A stretch of DNA of 64,000 bases from Streptomyces albicerus. GTDB taxonomy: Bacteria; Actinomycetota; Actinomycetes; Streptomycetales; Streptomycetaceae. The position numbers were made by a program, and so were the translations under genes. The notes under the pieces were generated by a model, which ran no database searches, was not told where the DNA came from, and saw only the letters and a list, made by a program, of their open reading frames with translations. Of this stretch, positions 61,335 to 64,000 are shown piece after piece. The stretch spans positions 62,001 through 126,000 of the forward strand of contig NZ_VWMY01000029.1 of the NCBI RefSeq assembly GCF_008905045.1, written 5' to 3'. Positions within the stretch are counted from its first letter, which is position 1. Each line of letters begins with the position of its first letter.

Positions 61335-64000
61335 ATGCCGCACCCGCACCCGCTTCCGCACATGTCGCCCGTCAGCCGCCGTCGACTTCTTGAAGGCGGC
61401 GCCGCCGTCCTCGGTGCGCTCGCCCTGTCCGCCTCCGTGCCGCCCGCCGCGGCGTTCGTGGCCGGCCGGCGCGAGGCGGTGGACGGCTCCCCGGAGTGGA
61501 ACGGCGCCATCGACGTCTTCCAGCTGGGCACCGAGCCACCGCACACCACGCTGATGCCGTACGCCGACGTCAGACAGGCGCTGGCCGGTGACCGCACGCG
61601 CTCGCCGTACCGACAGAGCCTCGACGGGAAGTGGAAGTTCGCCTACGTCGACCGCCCCGACGACCGGGACACCGACTTCTACCGCACCGACGTCGACGAC
61701 AGCTCCTGGGACACCATCCCGGTCCCCTCGGCCTGGCAGCTGCACGGCTACGACTTCCCGATCTACATCAACATCACCTACCCGTGGTGGGGTCCCAACG
61801 GCCTGGGGGAGGAGGCGCAGCCCCCGGCCGCGCCGACCCGGTACAACCCCGTCGGCCAGTACAGACGGACCTTCACGGTTCCCCGGAACTGGTCGGGGCG
61901 GCGGACCTTCCTGCACTTCGAGGGCGTGAAGTCCGCCCACTACGTATGGATCAACGGCGAGTTGGCGGGCTACCACGAGGACTCGTACGTCCCCGCCGAG
62001 TACGACATCACCCCGCACCTCAAGCCCGGCACCAACCAGATCGCGGTGGAGGTGTACCGCTACTCCGACGGCGACTGGCTGGAGGACCAGGACATGATCC
62101 GGCTGAGCGGCATCTTCCGCCCGGTCTATCTGTACTCCACCCCGGCCGTGCACCTGCGCGACTTCAAGCTGGACACCCCGCTGAGCGACGGCTACACGGC
62201 CGCCGAGCTGTCGGTCACCGCGAGCGTGCGCGACTACGGAGGTGGCAGAGATGGCAGAGATGGCAAAGGCGGCGGCGGATCAGGGGCGTACTCCGTCGAG
62301 ACCCAGCTCTACGACGCGCGCGGACACGCCGTCTGGTCCCGTCCACTGCACCAGTCCGTCGACCTCGGCTCCGCCCCGGCAGGCGAGGACGTGACCGTGC
62401 GGGCCGCCAAGGCCGTGCCCGCGCCGAAGCTGTGGTCGGCCGAGGACCCGAACCTCTACACGGCCGTACTGCGGCTGCGCGATCCGGCGGGCAAGGTCGT
62501 CGAGACCCTCTCGCACCGGGTCGGTCTCCGGGAGTTCGCGCTCAAGGACGGGCTGATGCGCATCAACGGAAAGCCCGTGTCCTTCCGCGGCACGAACCGG
62601 CACGAGATGCACCCCGACCGCGGCACCGCGCTCACCCGCGCGGACATGGTCGAGGACATCGAGATCGTCAAGCGGATGAACATGAACACCGTCCGCACCT
62701 CGCACTACCCCAACAACCCGCTCTGGTACGAACTCGCCGACGAGTACGGCCTGTACCTCGTGGACGAGACCAACCTCGAGACCCACGGCATCCGCGACGA
62801 GTACCCGGGCGACCACGCCGACTGGACCAAGGCGTGCGTGGCCCGCGCGAAGAACATGGTCCACCGCGACAAGAACCACGCCTCCGTCGTCATCTGGTCG
62901 CTCGGCAACGAGGCCGGCGGCGGCAGCACCTTCGTCGCCATGCACGACTGGATCCGCTCCTACGACCCGACCCGCGTCATCCAGTACGAGGGCGACGACC
63001 GCCCGGGGATCAGCGACATCCGCTCGGAGATGTACGAGACTCCCGCGCGCGTCGAGGCCCGCGCCAAGGACACCGCCGACACCCGGCCGTACGTCATGAT
63101 CGAGTACTCCCACGCGATGGGGAACTCGAACGGCAACTTCAAGAAGTACTGGGACATCATCCGCCGCCACGACGTGCTGCAGGGCGGCTGGATCTGGGAC
63201 TTCGTCGACCAGTCCCTGAGCGAGCAGACCCCGAAGCGCGTGCTGTTCACCGAGGCCGGACCCGGCTCGGTACGCGGGGAGATCCAGGCGGGCAGCGCGA
63301 CCTTCGACCGAGAGAAGGGCGTGTCCGGCAGCACCGTCTTCGCCCGCGACGCCGGCCTCGACATCACCGGCTCCCTGACGCTGGAGGCCTGGGTCACCCC
63401 GCGCGTGACCGGCTACCACCAGCCCCTCATCGCCAAGGGCGACACCCAGTACGCCCTGAAGCAGACCAACAAGAACCTGGAGTTCTTCATCCACGGCGGC
63501 GGCCAGTGGGTCACCGCGACCTGGGCGCTGCCGGACGGCTGGACCGGCAAGGAGCACCACATCGCGGGCGTCTTCGACGCGGAGGCCGGCACGCTGACGC
63601 TCTACGTCGACGGCGAGGCGAGGGCCACCCGGACCACCACCCGGCGGCCCGACAGCAACACCGCACCGCTCGCGCTCGCCACCGACGTGGACAACCCGAC
63701 CCGGGAGTTCAGCGGCACGATCCGGCGGGCGCGCGTCTACGCCCGCGCCCTCTCCGCGACCGAGCTCGCGTCGGACGGGCGCGGCCCCGGCGACGACGGA
63801 GTGCGGTTCTGGTTCGACGCGGCCACCGTCAAGGTCACCGAGAAACGGCCCAAGGAGCGCACGTTCTTCGCGTACGGCGGCGACTGGGGCGACAACCCCA
63901 ACGACGGGAACTTCGTCGCGGACGGCATCGTCACCGCCGACCGCGGACACACCGGCAAGGCCGCGGAGGTCAAACAGGTCTACCAGGCGATCAACGCCGC
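61335..64000 (+). CDS. GH2-family beta-galactosidase-like enzyme with LamG insert (5' part)
   Basis: Exported glycoside hydrolase, cut by the window end (888 codons seen). Seen: a Tat signal (VSRRRLLEGGAAVLGALALSAS), sugar-binding and Ig-like GH2 domains (SLDGKWKFAYVD; RHEMHPDRG), TIM barrel with acid/base Glu526 in WSLGNEAGGGST and nucleophile Glu590 in MIEYSHAMGNSNG, WIWDFVDQSL, then a LamG/concanavalin-like domain from about 640 (SGSTVFARDAGLDITGSLTLEAWVTP). A Gly/Arg/Asp linker (GGRDGRDGKGGGGSG) at about 303-317 comes from a repeated GGCAGAGAT DNA unit. Likely acts on plant or microbial galactosides. Confidence 0.94.
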   Translation, partial: MPHPHPLPHMSPVSRRRLLEGGAAVLGALALSASVPPAAAFVAGRREAVDGSPEWNGAIDVFQLGTEPPHTTLMPYADVRQALAGDRTRSPYRQSLDGKWKFAYVDRPDDRDTDFYRTDVDDSSWDTIPVPSAWQLHGYDFPIYINITYPWWGPNGLGEEAQPPAAPTRYNPVGQYRRTFTVPRNWSGRRTFLHFEGVKSAHYVWINGELAGYHEDSYVPAEYDITPHLKPGTNQIAVEVYRYSDGDWLEDQDMIRLSGIFRPVYLYSTPAVHLRDFKLDTPLSDGYTAAELSVTASVRDYGGGRDGRDGKGGGGSGAYSVETQLYDARGHAVWSRPLHQSVDLGSAPAGEDVTVRAAKAVPAPKLWSAEDPNLYTAVLRLRDPAGKVVETLSHRVGLREFALKDGLMRINGKPVSFRGTNRHEMHPDRGTALTRADMVEDIEIVKRMNMNTVRTSHYPNNPLWYELADEYGLYLVDETNLETHGIRDEYPGDHADWTKACVARAKNMVHRDKNHASVVIWSLGNEAGGGSTFVAMHDWIRSYDPTRVIQYEGDDRPGISDIRSEMYETPARVEARAKDTADTRPYVMIEYSHAMGNSNGNFKKYWDIIRRHDVLQGGWIWDFVDQSLSEQTPKRVLFTEAGPGSVRGEIQAGSATFDREKGVSGSTVFARDAGLDITGSLTLEAWVTPRVTGYHQPLIAKGDTQYALKQTNKNLEFFIHGGGQWVTATWALPDGWTGKEHHIAGVFDAEAGTLTLYVDGEARATRTTTRRPDSNTAPLALATDVDNPTREFSGTIRRARVYARALSATELASDGRGPGDDGVRFWFDAATVKVTEKRPKERTFFAYGGDWGDNPNDGNFVADGIVTADRGHTGKAAEVKQVYQAINA

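Overview
The window is about 70% G+C, its genes end third codon positions almost always in G or C, and GTG starts, 1-4 bp stop/start overlaps and leaderless-type promoters are common. With the gene content (F420/LLM enzymes, IclR/PucR/GntR regulators, NarL-type two-component pairs, a secreted RNase Sa homologue, a Tat-exported glycosidase) this points to a chromosome of Streptomyces or a very close relative. From memory, the order malate synthase - MobA-like transferase - small protein - IclR regulator - allantoinase - allantoicase is the S. coelicolor allantoin region (AllR regulon).

Layout. 0.1-3.3 kb: two divergent IucA/IucC siderophore synthetases. 3.5-4.7 kb: a HipA-like kinase and a SelW-like thioredoxin-fold protein. 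4.7-11.4 kb: allantoin/glyoxylate block (aceB, MobA-like, DUF5955-like, allR, allB, alc), with matching 15-bp TTCC-N7-GGAA sites in front of aceB and between allR and allB. 11.5-18 kb: SDR, a dihydrofolate-reductase-like protein, secreted guanyl RNase, a two-component system and an orphan P450. 18.1-22 kb: sugar control (Gfo/Idh dehydrogenase divergent from a GntR regulator, ROK kinase, membrane protein). 22-27.4 kb: SNF2 helicase coupled to a SWIM zinc-finger protein. 27.5-41.4 kb: PcaD/PcaC-like fusion, MBL hydrolase, exonuclease III, GDSL esterase, a lone amino-acid ABC ATPase, a CocE-type peptidase/esterase, gamma-glutamyltransferase, methionine aminopeptidase with a divergent XRE regulator, and a 516-residue scaffold-like protein. 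41.5-50.8 kb: reductive pyrimidine (or hydantoin) catabolism: two beta-ureidopropionase paralogues, class III aminotransferase, PucR regulator, dihydropyrimidinase, F420-type LLM oxidoreductase, NCS1 permease. 50.8-61 kb: secreted lipoproteins, a carboxymuconolactone-decarboxylase-like protein with a methyltransferase, a second two-component system, a second gamma-glutamyltransferase, an IMPase-like phosphatase, and an FAD oxidoreductase coupled to a macro-domain protein. 61.3-64 kb: the 5' part of a Tat-exported GH2 beta-galactosidase-like enzyme that runs off the window.

Biology. The theme is nitrogen and carbon salvage: allantoin to ureidoglycolate to glyoxylate, with malate synthase taking the glyoxylate; and uracil/thymine-type rings opened by dihydropyrimidinase, decarbamoylated, and transaminated. 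Both blocks carry their own regulators.

Unusual features. (1) At least seven genes are followed by tandem copies of their own last bases, stop codon included (periods 15-34 bp). (2) Two copies of a ~115-122 bp inverted-repeat element, 7 kb apart, show a compensatory base-pair change; one supplies the stop codon of the aminotransferase. (3) A 46-bp hairpin-headed dispersed repeat occurs three times. (4) The PcaD-like domain has Ala where the catalytic Ser should be. (5) The pyrimidine cluster has no dihydropyrimidine dehydrogenase but does have an LLM/F420-type oxidoreductase that could replace it.
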